Assembly: GCA_021781795.1 (NCBI GenBank)
Contig: JAJXWA010000001.1
Coordinates: forward strand, 372,001-436,000
From: Acidobacteriota bacterium
GTDB taxonomy: Bacteria; Acidobacteriota; Terriglobia; Terriglobales; Acidobacteriaceae
Direction of reading: 5' to 3'
Length of the DNA: 64,000 bases
Part shown: positions 8,202 through 16,492 of the stretch, one piece after another
Numbering within the stretch: position 1 is the stretch's first letter
Layout: each line of letters opens with the position of its first letter
The notes under the pieces: model-generated
What the model was told of the DNA's origin: nothing
Database searches by the model: none
What the model saw: the letters and a program-made list of their open reading frames with translations, nothing else
Program-made: the position numbers and the translations under genes

Positions 8202-9344
8202 ATGACGAGTTCATTGCGACAGGCGGCAGGAAGCCTGCTGGTGGTGGGTGTTGGCGGTACGGAGCTGACTGCGCTGGAGTGCGCGTGGCTGAAGCTTGTG
8301 CGGCCGGGCGGTGTAATCCTGTTTCGGCGCAACATTGCAGATGCCCGCCAGACACGAGCGCTTCTGGATGCGGCGACCCGGCTCGGAGCTGAGCACAGCT
8401 TTCGCTGCGTGGATGTGGAAGGCGGAACGGTGGACCGGCTGCGCGATGCTCTGGCGCCGATGCCGTCTGCGCAGGCGGTGGCGCGAGCGGCAGGGCGGCT
8501 TGGTGACTGGGGCCTTGCGCGGCGGCATGGCGAGTTGATTGGACGTGCGCTGCGCGCCTTTGGATTCAACACAACGCTGGCGCCGGTGCTGGATCTGGCG
8601 CTGCCTGTATCTTCGCAGGTGATGGGAACACGCTCGGCGGCAGCGGATGCGGAAGGCGTGGTTGCCTACGCAGAAGCGATGCTGGATGGACTACGAACGC
8701 AGGGCGTGACTGGATGTGGAAAGCATTTTCCGGGGCTGGGCGCTGGAACGCTGGATTCGCATGCTGCAACTCCACGCATTCTGCGCACATGGAGCACTCT
8801 GTGGCGGGAAGATCTGACGCCGTATTGTGCGCTGGGCGACAAGCTGCCGATGGTCATGGTGAGTCATGCAGCGTATCCGCAAACGCGAGGCGGGGACCGG
8901 CCGGCAAGTGTGTCGGCCTTCTGGATGACGACTGTGCTGCGCAAGCGGTTGGGGTTTCGGGGGATTGTCTTTTCGGACGATTTGGAGATGGGCGGAATTC
9001 TGAACTACATGTCGATCGAAGAGACCGCCGTCGAGGCCATTCGCGCCGGCATGGACACGATGGAGATTTGTCACAGCCCGGAGCTGATTTTGCGTGGATA
9101 TGAGGCGCTGTTGCGTGAAGCCGAACGTTCTACGGCATTTCAGCGGCTGCTACTGGCGAGAGCACGGGCCATGCGAAGAAAGCGTGCAGCGCTCTTTGCG
9201 CGCGGAGTTGGACCGCGCCCAAACGAGAAGCAGCTGGTGGCGGTGCGAGAGAAGATTCTGCGATTCTGTGCGGAAGTGAACCCATCTGCGGAGAGCGGCC
9301 GCCGCGAGCCTGCTCAGGCCACCAGACATGTGGAGGCAACGTGA
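8202..9344 (+). CDS. nagZ: Glycoside hydrolase family 3 protein, NagZ-like beta-N-acetylhexosaminidase
   Basis: Family 3 enzyme expected to remove GlcNAc from muropeptides (GlcNAc-anhydroMurNAc) during cell-wall recycling. Start at ATG 8202 with GGGAG six nt upstream; a TTG at 8190 is an alternative. The 380-aa protein has the NagZ signature KHFPGLGAGTLDSH (K174-H175...) whose Asp-Ser-His loop supplies the acid/base His, and the nucleophile motif FSDDLEM (Asp259). There is no signal peptide, which fits a cytosolic enzyme. The 3' end overlaps anmK by 4 nt, and anmK acts on the next intermediate, so the assignment is strengthened by context. Confidence 0.88.
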   Translation: MTSSLRQAAGSLLVVGVGGTELTALECAWLKLVRPGGVILFRRNIADARQTRALLDAATRLGAEHSFRCVDVEGGTVDRLRDALAPMPSAQAVARAAGRLGDWGLARRHGELIGRALRAFGFNTTLAPVLDLALPVSSQVMGTRSAAADAEGVVAYAEAMLDGLRTQGVTGCGKHFPGLGAGTLDSHAATPRILRTWSTLWREDLTPYCALGDKLPMVMVSHAAYPQTRGGDRPASVSAFWMTTVLRKRLGFRGIVFSDDLEMGGILNYMSIEETAVEAIRAGMDTMEICHSPELILRGYEALLREAERSTAFQRLLLARARAMRRKRAALFARGVGPRPNEKQLVAVREKILRFCAEVNPSAESGRREPAQATRHVEAT

Positions 9345-10510
9345 AGCCAAAAGCAATGACAGTGGCCGGCGTAATGAGCGGCACTTCTGCAGACGGCATC
9401 GATGTGGCTCTGGTGCGGATCGCTCCGGGACGCATGCGGCCGCGTGTCGTGTTGGTGGCGCATGAGGCATTTCCCTACCCTGCGGTACTGCGCAAGGCAG
9501 TCCTGGCCGCGATGAATGCCGCGTCGACGTCGACGGCGGAGTTGGCGCGATTGAACTGGCGGCTCGGCATCGCGTATGCAGAAGCGGTGCGCGCGACTGC
9601 AGAACGGCACAGTGTACAGGTAGATCTGGTGGGCTGCCACGGACAGACTTTGTATCACCAGGCGCGGCCAGTGTGGTATGCGGGCAGAAGTTTTGGATGC
9701 ACATGGCAGGCCGGCGAAGCGGCGCTGATTGCGGCTGCGGTCGGTGTCCCCGTGGTATCAAACTTTCGGCCCGCGGACATCGCTGCGGGCGGGCAGGGCG
9801 CACCGCTGGTTCCGCTGCTCGATTGGGCGCTCTTTGCCTACGCGAGGCGCGGACGCGTACTGCAGAACATAGGCGGCATCGCGAATCTTACGGCGATTCC
9901 CGCTGGTGGAAGGGCTGAAGACCTAATCGCATTCGATACCGGGCCGGGCAACATGGTAATGGATGCGTTGATGGAGGCGTTGTTGCAGAAGCCGTATGAC
10001 CGCAATGGCGCGGCGGCGGCACGCGGCGCGGTGATTGAGCCAGTGCTGAAAGCGATGTTAAGGAACAGGTTCTTCGCACGGCAACCTCCGCGCACCGCGG
10101 GCCGTGAGCAATTTGGCAGAGAGTATGCGATGCGTCTTCTTGCCGCCTGCCGCAAGCACAGCCGCAGGCCTGAAGACGCACTGGCAACAGCAACGGCGCT
10201 CACGGCGAAGAGTATTGCTGCGAGCTATGAGCGGTACGTGCATCGCCGGATGCACCGTGTGCCCGTGGACTTCATTGTCTCCGGTGGCGGCGCTCGCAAC
10301 GCAACGCTGATGGCGATGCTGGCGCGGCTGCTTGAGCCGATGGGATGCGAACTGGCGACGAGCGACGATTATGGAATGCCAGTCGCGGCCAAAGAGGCTG
10401 TCGCCTTTGCGCTGCTTGCCTGGCAGACGTGGCATCAGTTGCCGGGCAATGTTCCAGCGGCGACCGGCGCGCAGCGAGCCGCCATCCTGGGCCAGGTGAC
10501 GTATGCGTAG
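9341..10510 (+). CDS. anmK: Anhydro-N-acetylmuramic acid kinase AnmK
   Basis: Converts 1,6-anhydroMurNAc plus ATP into MurNAc-6-phosphate, returning murein sugar to metabolism. The 389-aa protein opens with GVMSGTSADGIDVALVRI, the AnmK phosphate-binding signature, and contains GCHGQTLYHQ, ADIAAGGQGAPLVP, IGGIANLT and AFDTGPGNMVMDAL, all diagnostic for the family. The GTG start at 9341 overlaps the nagZ stop (GTGA). It overlaps the following binding-protein gene by 8 nt, so the three genes form one transcript. No MurQ etherase is in the window. Confidence 0.95.
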   Translation: MKPKAMTVAGVMSGTSADGIDVALVRIAPGRMRPRVVLVAHEAFPYPAVLRKAVLAAMNAASTSTAELARLNWRLGIAYAEAVRATAERHSVQVDLVGCHGQTLYHQARPVWYAGRSFGCTWQAGEAALIAAAVGVPVVSNFRPADIAAGGQGAPLVPLLDWALFAYARRGRVLQNIGGIANLTAIPAGGRAEDLIAFDTGPGNMVMDALMEALLQKPYDRNGAAAARGAVIEPVLKAMLRNRFFARQPPRTAGREQFGREYAMRLLAACRKHSRRPEDALATATALTAKSIAASYERYVHRRMHRVPVDFIVSGGGARNATLMAMLARLLEPMGCELATSDDYGMPVAAKEAVAFALLAWQTWHQLPGNVPAATGAQRAAILGQVTYA

Positions 10511-12032
10511 CGGCAAAGCGGCAGGCGTCGCACTGGCGCTGATTTGCTTGTTCGCAGCAGGGTGCCGGAGCCAACCGCGCGATGCGAAGACGGTGGTCTT
10601 TCTGATCGACAGCAGCCCGACGAGTCTCGATCCTCGCGTGGGTACAGATGTGCAGTCAGAGCGCATTGACGAGCTGCTGTTCGATGGACTCGTCGATCGA
10701 GACTCGCAGTTCCGGTTTGTTCCGGGCCTGGCGAGCGCATGGGAGCAGACGGATGCACGGACGTGGGTCTTTCATCTGCGCGATGGAGTGCGCTTTGCCG
10801 ATGGCAGGATGTTGTCGGCGCGGGATGTGGTGTGGTCCGTGGAGTCGATGCGGAATAGGACGGTCATCTCGCCCAAAGCAGCATCGTATGCGAGCGTCGA
10901 TGTGGTCACCGCTGCAGATGAGAAGACGGTTGTGTTTCATCTGAAGTACCCGGACAACTTTCTATTACGGAATCTTGCGACGGGCGCGCTGGGCGTGATT
11001 CCGGCAGGCAGCGGGAGCGAGTTCTGGCGCAATCCGGTGGGCACAGGGCCATTTCGGTTTGTAAGCCAGAAGACGGATCAGGATGTGGTGATTGAGAGGA
11101 ATCCGCAAGGCTGGCGGGCGCAACCTGAAATTGAGCGGGTGCGCTTTGCGGTCGTCCCGGACGCGATTACGATGGCGCTCGAACTGGAGAAGGGCACGGG
11201 CGACGTGGCGATCAATTCCCTGCCCATGGACTCGCTGCCAGACCTAGCAGCGAGGCCGAATCTGATTGTGAACGATGTGCCGGGCACCGAGGTTCAGTAT
11301 CTTGCCTTTAACCTGCGCGATCCACTGCTGAGCAAGGTCGAGATACGACAGGCGATTGCCTGTGCGATTGACCGTAGGCTGATCATTTCGACTCTGCTCC
11401 GAGGCCATGCGCAGCCCGCGGCGAGCCTGTTGCCGCCGACGCACTGGGCATGGACAGCCGATGTGGAACGATACGACTACGACCCGGCGCGCGCTGAGCG
11501 GCTCCTGGACGCAGCGGGCTATAGGCGCGGCGCGGATGGGGTTCGGTTCCATCTAACCATGAAGACGAGTACAACGGAGGATGCGCGGCTTCTGGCGGCT
11601 GTGCTGCAGCAGGAGCTGGCGCGCGTGGGCATTGCGCTGCAACTGCGGAGTTATGAGTTTGCAACGTTCTATTCCGATGTGACGCGAGGGGCGTTTCAAC
11701 TGTACTCACTGCGCTGGATCGGCGGCAACGAGCAGCCTGATATCTTCAGCTACGTCTTTGAGACGAAGCATTTCTCTCCCAGAGGGGCCAACCGCGGACA
11801 CTACTCGAATGCGCGGCTGGATGCGCTGCTGGAGGATGCGGCGCAGACAACATTGACCGACCGGCGACGTAAGGACTATGTGGAGGCACAGCAGATTCTT
11901 GCGAAGGATCTGCCTGCGGTGAACCTGTGGTATCTGGACACCGTGGTGGTCCACAACCGAAGGCTGACGCAGGTGAACCCTTCCGCATCGGGCAGTTACC
12001 TTTTTCTTGAGACCGCGCACCTCGTTCCCTGA
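10503..12032 (+). CDS. Peptide-type ABC transporter substrate-binding lipoprotein (SBP family 5)
   Basis: 509-aa extracytoplasmic binding protein of the DppA/OppA (SBP_bac_5) family. The N-terminus is a lipoprotein signal with lipobox LFAAGC (Cys21). The mature part has the family landmarks SLDPRVGTDVQSERID, WVFHLRDGVRFADGRMLSARDVVWS, NPVGTGPFRF and EIRQAIACAIDR. The start at 10503 lies inside the 3' end of anmK, so it is co-transcribed with nagZ and anmK. That context suggests a murein tri- or tetrapeptide ligand, by analogy with MppA, but the ligand is inferred. No permease or ATPase genes are adjacent. Confidence 0.88.
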   Translation: MRSGKAAGVALALICLFAAGCRSQPRDAKTVVFLIDSSPTSLDPRVGTDVQSERIDELLFDGLVDRDSQFRFVPGLASAWEQTDARTWVFHLRDGVRFADGRMLSARDVVWSVESMRNRTVISPKAASYASVDVVTAADEKTVVFHLKYPDNFLLRNLATGALGVIPAGSGSEFWRNPVGTGPFRFVSQKTDQDVVIERNPQGWRAQPEIERVRFAVVPDAITMALELEKGTGDVAINSLPMDSLPDLAARPNLIVNDVPGTEVQYLAFNLRDPLLSKVEIRQAIACAIDRRLIISTLLRGHAQPAASLLPPTHWAWTADVERYDYDPARAERLLDAAGYRRGADGVRFHLTMKTSTTEDARLLAAVLQQELARVGIALQLRSYEFATFYSDVTRGAFQLYSLRWIGGNEQPDIFSYVFETKHFSPRGANRGHYSNARLDALLEDAAQTTLTDRRRKDYVEAQQILAKDLPAVNLWYLDTVVVHNRRLTQVNPSASGSYLFLETAHLVP

Positions 12033-12195
12033 GCCTCTCTTCAGGCTGTCTTAAGGTTCTGAGGATTTGACCGCAGATTCTCGTCTGAACGGGAGCGCGG
12101 GTATCATTCTTCGATACTTTTTCTCAACTTTCCTCGCACATCTTTCGTCTATTGGATTGAAAGCCTGGTGTGGCCAAAACGTTTGGAGCGATGGA

Positions 12196-13356
12196 GTGAA
12201 TGAATTGAGAAAGAGAACGTCACACATCGGCATCGCGTTGTGCACCGCGATACTGCTCACATGGATTGCAGGGGCCGTGATGCATGCGCAGCCGCCGATG
12301 CGTTTTGTGGGGACAGTCACCGCAGTCAATGGCGCAACGCTTACCGTCAAGACCGACGCAGGCGAGGCGCGAACGGTCGAGGTGCCGGAGTCTGCGGTGC
12401 TGAAGCGGGTTGCGCCTGGTCAGCGGGATCTGAGCTCCGCAGTGGACATCAAACTCTCGGATATTGAGACCGGTGACCGGGTACTCGTGAAGCTGGCAGC
12501 GGAGGCAGAAGGGGCCACTGCGCAGGCGGCGCAGATCATCACGATTAAGGCCACGGACGTTGCAGAGAAGGAGCGCAAAGAGCGCGAAGACTGGCAGCAG
12601 CGCGGCGTGGGCGGCCTGGTGAAGAGCGTGGATGCCGGTGCGGGAACCATCCTGGTAACCAGTGGTGCGGGCGCAACCGCAAAGACAATCGCGGTGCACG
12701 TCACCAAGGCAACGGTCCTGAAGCGCTACGCTGCGGACTCCGTCCGCTTCGATCTGGCGCAGCCTGCGCCGATTGACGCGATCCACCCCGGCGATCAACT
12801 GCGCGCCAAGGGCGACAAGAATGCTGATGGCACGGAGCTGACAGCCGACGAGGTGGTTTCCGGAAGCTTCCGCAACGTCTCGGGCGTCATTGCGTCAATC
12901 GATGCGACGAGTCAATCGATTGTGGTGAAGGATCTGTTGACCAAGAGACCGGTCACGATCCATTTCACGCAGGACACGCAGATGCACGCACTGCCGGAGA
13001 TGATGGCGCAGATGCTTGCCGCGCGGCTGAAGGGCACCACCCCCGGCACAGGCGCGGCGGGTCACAATGGACGCAACGGCGGAGGGCGTGCGTGGCCGGG
13101 TGGGCGCGGGGCAGGCCCAGGACAGGCGCAGTCAGGCAGCACGCAACAGATGCTGAATCGTACGCCGGTGATTCAGTTCAAAGACTTAAAGAAGGGTGAT
13201 GCGGTGATGCTTGTTTCGACACAAGGCACCACTGAGGTCACCGCAATCACCCTGATGTCGGGCGTAGAGCTGCTTCTGCAGGCTCCCGAAGCGAGCCAGA
13301 ATCTGCTGGCGAACTGGAGCATGGGCTCCGGCGGCGGAGAAGAAGCGGCGCAATAG
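12196..13356 (+). CDS. Secreted DUF5666-type repeat protein
   Basis: Start taken at GTG 12196 (MNELRKRTSHIGIALC), because GGAG lies 8 nt upstream and a signal peptide follows, ending near VMHAQP. The 386-aa product contains repeated OB-like beta units of the form 'VGTVTAVNGATLTVKTDAG', 'GLVKSVDAGAGTILVTSG' and 'GVIASIDATSQSIVVKD', the pattern of DUF5666. A Gly/Arg/Pro-rich linker lies at about residues 281-316, before a last short domain. Function unknown, probably periplasmic or surface. Twenty nt separate it from the downstream Oar-like receptor gene, which also carries a Gly-rich segment, so the two are likely a functional pair. Confidence 0.75.
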   Translation: MNELRKRTSHIGIALCTAILLTWIAGAVMHAQPPMRFVGTVTAVNGATLTVKTDAGEARTVEVPESAVLKRVAPGQRDLSSAVDIKLSDIETGDRVLVKLAAEAEGATAQAAQIITIKATDVAEKERKEREDWQQRGVGGLVKSVDAGAGTILVTSGAGATAKTIAVHVTKATVLKRYAADSVRFDLAQPAPIDAIHPGDQLRAKGDKNADGTELTADEVVSGSFRNVSGVIASIDATSQSIVVKDLLTKRPVTIHFTQDTQMHALPEMMAQMLAARLKGTTPGTGAAGHNGRNGGGRAWPGGRGAGPGQAQSGSTQQMLNRTPVIQFKDLKKGDAVMLVSTQGTTEVTAITLMSGVELLLQAPEASQNLLANWSMGSGGGEEAAQ

Positions 13357-13376
13357 GGATAAACAACTGGGGATGA

Positions 13377-16300
13377 ATGAGGAGCACAGGCAAAGTGTAC
13401 TCAAAACTGCATTGGACGATACATTTTCTGGCTACGCTGATCTTTGGCCTGGCGGCTCTAGCTGCGCACTCGCAGGCGAGCCAGAATGCCACAACGGCGG
13501 CCATTCACGGTCATGTGACCGATCCAACTGGAGCGCTGATTCCCGGCGCGGAGGTCTCTGTCACGAAGGCGCTTGGAGCTGAGACGCATACGACCACAGC
13601 GAATGCGAGCGGCGTGTATGAAGTGACAGGTTTGGCGCCAGGCGGATACACGGTGAGCGTGATTTCGCCCGGATTTGCCCCTTTTCAATCACAGACTTTG
13701 ACGTTGGCGGCAGGTCAGCTCAAGCGCGTCGATGTGACGATGGCGATTCAGACCGAGCAGCAAAATGTCGTCGTGACCGACGATACGCCGTCTGTGAACG
13801 TAGAGGCAGGTGGAAACAGCAACACGATCGTGTTGAAGGGGAAAGATCTCGATACGCTCTCCGACGATCCGGACGAGTTGTCGAACGAGTTGCAGGCGCT
13901 GGCCGGCCCGTCGGCGGGACCGAACGGCGGACAGATTTACATTGATGGATTTACCGGCGGGCAGTTGCCGCCGAAGTCGGCGATTCGCGAGATTCGCATC
14001 AATCAGAATCCGTTTTCCGCGGAGTTTGACAAGCTGGGCTATGGACGCATCGAAATTCTGACCAAACCAGGCACAGACAAGTTACACGGCCAGGTTTTCC
14101 TTCAGGGCAATTACAGCGGCATGAACACAGGCAATCCGTTTCTTCAGAATGTGCCGCCGTACAATCGCGTGCAGTACAACGGGACGGTGAGCGGCGCTTT
14201 GTCAAAGAGCGCCTCATTCTTCTTCAGCATGGAGCAGCGCGATAATCACGACGAAGCGGTGTACGTTTATACGCCACCCGTGCTGGATCCAACAACCAAT
14301 ACCTATACCGCAGGCACAGCGCGCATATCCGGGTCGCTCTCGAACCCGCACAACCATATCAACGTATCGCCTCGCATTGATCTGCAACTGGGCCAGAACA
14401 ACACACTGACGCTGCGCTATCAGTACTACTACGACTCCGAATCGGGAGACATCGGCTCGCAGGATCTACCCACACAATCGGTCACTTCGACTTCGAAGGA
14501 GCACGCGTTCCAACTGAGCGACTCGCAGATTATCAACGATCACATGGTGAACGAGACACACCTCGAGTACCGGCGCTCGCTCGATTCAATCTCCCCAGTC
14601 AGCAATACGCCCACAATTATCGTCGGCGGCAACTTCACTGGCGGCGGCGCATCCAGCGGCACATCGTTCAGCCATGGAGATCACTTTGAGCTGCAGAACT
14701 TCACCACGATGAGCATTGGGTCGCAGGCAATCAAATTCGGCACATGGCTCCGCGACGATCGCGAAGCCTTGAACGCATTCGGGAACCGTAACGGCACGCT
14801 GGTGTTTACGGACAATGGATATGCTGCAACGCTGACTGCACTGGCCAACGGGCAGAATCTGAACTCGATCGGAAGCGACCTGGTGAACCTGAGCATTACC
14901 GCCGGACAAACGGCCTACACCGCCAATGTCTTCAACGGATCTCTGTTCGTGCAGGACGACTGGAAGGTGAATCCGCGCCTGACCCTCTCCGGCGGTCTGC
15001 GCTGGGAGACGCAGAACCACATTGCAGACCACAGCGACTGGGCTCCGCGTGTGGCGATGGCTTATGCGCTGGATGCGAAGGGGAATAAGCCGGCTAAGAC
15101 GGTGCTGCGGGCCGGCTATGGGATTTTCTATGACCGGCTCGGCATCAACCATGTGATGGCAGCGACGCAGCAGAGCGAGAACTCGGGGCAGGTGCAGATC
15201 ATTTCACAGTCGGCGTCGTGTCTGAACGGGACGAGCCTGACGAGCATCGATTTTTCAGGATGCCTGCCTGCTGCGCCTTACACTCCGAACCCACTGTCTA
15301 CCCTGGTGCAGATTGCGCCGGGCTTCCATGCTCCATACACCTACCAGATGGGTGGAAGCGTTGAACGGCAGGTGACGAAGGCAGTCACTGCGACAGTGAC
15401 GTATCTGCATTCCTATGGACTGCACCAGATCGCGACGATCAACGCCAACGCATACTTGCCGGGGACGTACCAGTATGGAAGCACGACCCTGACCGGCACC
15501 CGGCCGAACGCCTCACTCGGGATCATCAAGCAGTACCTGCCGGAAGCGGTCTTCAAGCAGGATCAAGTTATCACGAACGTGAATGCGAGGATTACGCCGA
15601 ACTTCAGCGTCTTTGGGTTCTACAATCTTGCATGGGCCAACTCGGACGATGCAGGCGGAACGGCCTCCAACTCCTACAACCTGCAGCAGGATTACGGACC
15701 GGCCTCGTTTGTCTCGCGGCACATGGTCTTCATGATGGGGAATTATCTAGGGCCATGGGGACTGCGCTTCAATCCGTTCATCATTGCGCGGTCAGGCAGG
15801 CCCTTTAATTTCGTCTCGAGCCGCGACCTGACCGGAGATAACTTTCTGAATAATCGCCCCGCATACGCGCCGAGCGCCGATTGTCAGGGACCATTTACGA
15901 CGACACCGCGGTATGCGCCTACATTCCTCGGTTGCCTTGATACGCAACCGACAGCGGGAGAGACTCTGATTCCGATGAATCTTGGAGTCGCTCCGCCGTC
16001 TGTCGCCGTCAACATGCGCATCAGCAGAACATTTGGAATTGGCCCCAAGGTAGAAGGTAATGCTGGTGGCCCGCCAATGTTTGGAGGGCCTGGTGGTGGC
16101 CCGCACGGAGGCGGCCCGAGAGGCGGGGGGCCTGGAGGAGGATTTGGTCCTGGAGGCTTTGGCGGTGGTGGCAGGCCGCCTGGCATGATGGGCCAAGCGC
16201 AGGCACACCGCTTCAATCTCACCTTCACTGCGCAGGCACTGAACCTGTTTAACAACGTCAACTATGGAAAGCCGACAGGGACCATCGACGCTACGCCGAT

Positions 16301-16436
16301 TTTGGACGGGAGCAATAACGTCACGGGAGTCAGTCCGGGCTCATTTTTCGACCGCTCCACCAGCCTTGCCGGGCAAATCTTCTCGATGGGGCCGGCATCG
16401 CGTCGTATCTTCGCACAGGCCATCTTTTCGTTCTGA
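13377..16436 (+). CDS. Oar-like TonB-dependent receptor with carboxypeptidase-regulatory domain
   Basis: 1019-aa outer-membrane protein. A signal peptide ends near AAHSQA; a carboxypeptidase-regulatory (Ig-like) domain spans ~38-125 (IHGHVTDPTGALIPGAEVSV... GVYEVTGLAPGGYTV). A plug-like region follows (QIYIDGFTGGQLPPKSAIREIRINQNPFSAEFDKLGYGRIEILTKPG is spread over ~185-235), then a large beta-barrel ending in ...IFAQAIFSF, with the terminal Phe typical of outer-membrane proteins. Residues ~894-936 are a very Gly/Pro-rich insertion, probably an extracellular loop. Such receptors are numerous in Acidobacteria and are thought to take up oligosaccharides or other large substrates. ATG at 13377; a GTG at 13395 with AGGAG upstream is an alternative. 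Confidence 0.9.
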   Translation: MRSTGKVYSKLHWTIHFLATLIFGLAALAAHSQASQNATTAAIHGHVTDPTGALIPGAEVSVTKALGAETHTTTANASGVYEVTGLAPGGYTVSVISPGFAPFQSQTLTLAAGQLKRVDVTMAIQTEQQNVVVTDDTPSVNVEAGGNSNTIVLKGKDLDTLSDDPDELSNELQALAGPSAGPNGGQIYIDGFTGGQLPPKSAIREIRINQNPFSAEFDKLGYGRIEILTKPGTDKLHGQVFLQGNYSGMNTGNPFLQNVPPYNRVQYNGTVSGALSKSASFFFSMEQRDNHDEAVYVYTPPVLDPTTNTYTAGTARISGSLSNPHNHINVSPRIDLQLGQNNTLTLRYQYYYDSESGDIGSQDLPTQSVTSTSKEHAFQLSDSQIINDHMVNETHLEYRRSLDSISPVSNTPTIIVGGNFTGGGASSGTSFSHGDHFELQNFTTMSIGSQAIKFGTWLRDDREALNAFGNRNGTLVFTDNGYAATLTALANGQNLNSIGSDLVNLSITAGQTAYTANVFNGSLFVQDDWKVNPRLTLSGGLRWETQNHIADHSDWAPRVAMAYALDAKGNKPAKTVLRAGYGIFYDRLGINHVMAATQQSENSGQVQIISQSASCLNGTSLTSIDFSGCLPAAPYTPNPLSTLVQIAPGFHAPYTYQMGGSVERQVTKAVTATVTYLHSYGLHQIATINANAYLPGTYQYGSTTLTGTRPNASLGIIKQYLPEAVFKQDQVITNVNARITPNFSVFGFYNLAWANSDDAGGTASNSYNLQQDYGPASFVSRHMVFMMGNYLGPWGLRFNPFIIARSGRPFNFVSSRDLTGDNFLNNRPAYAPSADCQGPFTTTPRYAPTFLGCLDTQPTAGETLIPMNLGVAPPSVAVNMRISRTFGIGPKVEGNAGGPPMFGGPGGGPHGGGPRGGGPGGGFGPGGFGGGGRPPGMMGQAQAHRFNLTFTAQALNLFNNVNYGKPTGTIDATPILDGSNNVTGVSPGSFFDRSTSLAGQIFSMGPASRRIFAQAIFSF

Positions 16437-16450
16437 AGATGAGAGATTGG

Positions 16451-16479
16451 CCCTGCGGTGAGAGAGGCTTACCGCAGGG
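16451..16479. terminator. Bidirectional hairpin terminator between convergent genes
   Basis: Perfect 9-bp inverted repeat, CCCTGCGGT (16451-16459) and ACCGCAGGG (16471-16479), with an 11-nt loop. It lies between the stop of the Oar-like gene and the stop of the mannosidase gene, where transcription from both sides should end. There is no strong T-run, so efficiency is uncertain. Confidence 0.65.
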
Positions 16480-16492
16480 TCGATTTGCGTGA

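Noticed and set aside
15884..16261. Gly/Pro-rich frame opposite to the receptor's Gly-rich insertion
   Set aside because: The low-complexity DNA codes for Pro-rich sequence on the other strand by necessity; no start signal and no other support.
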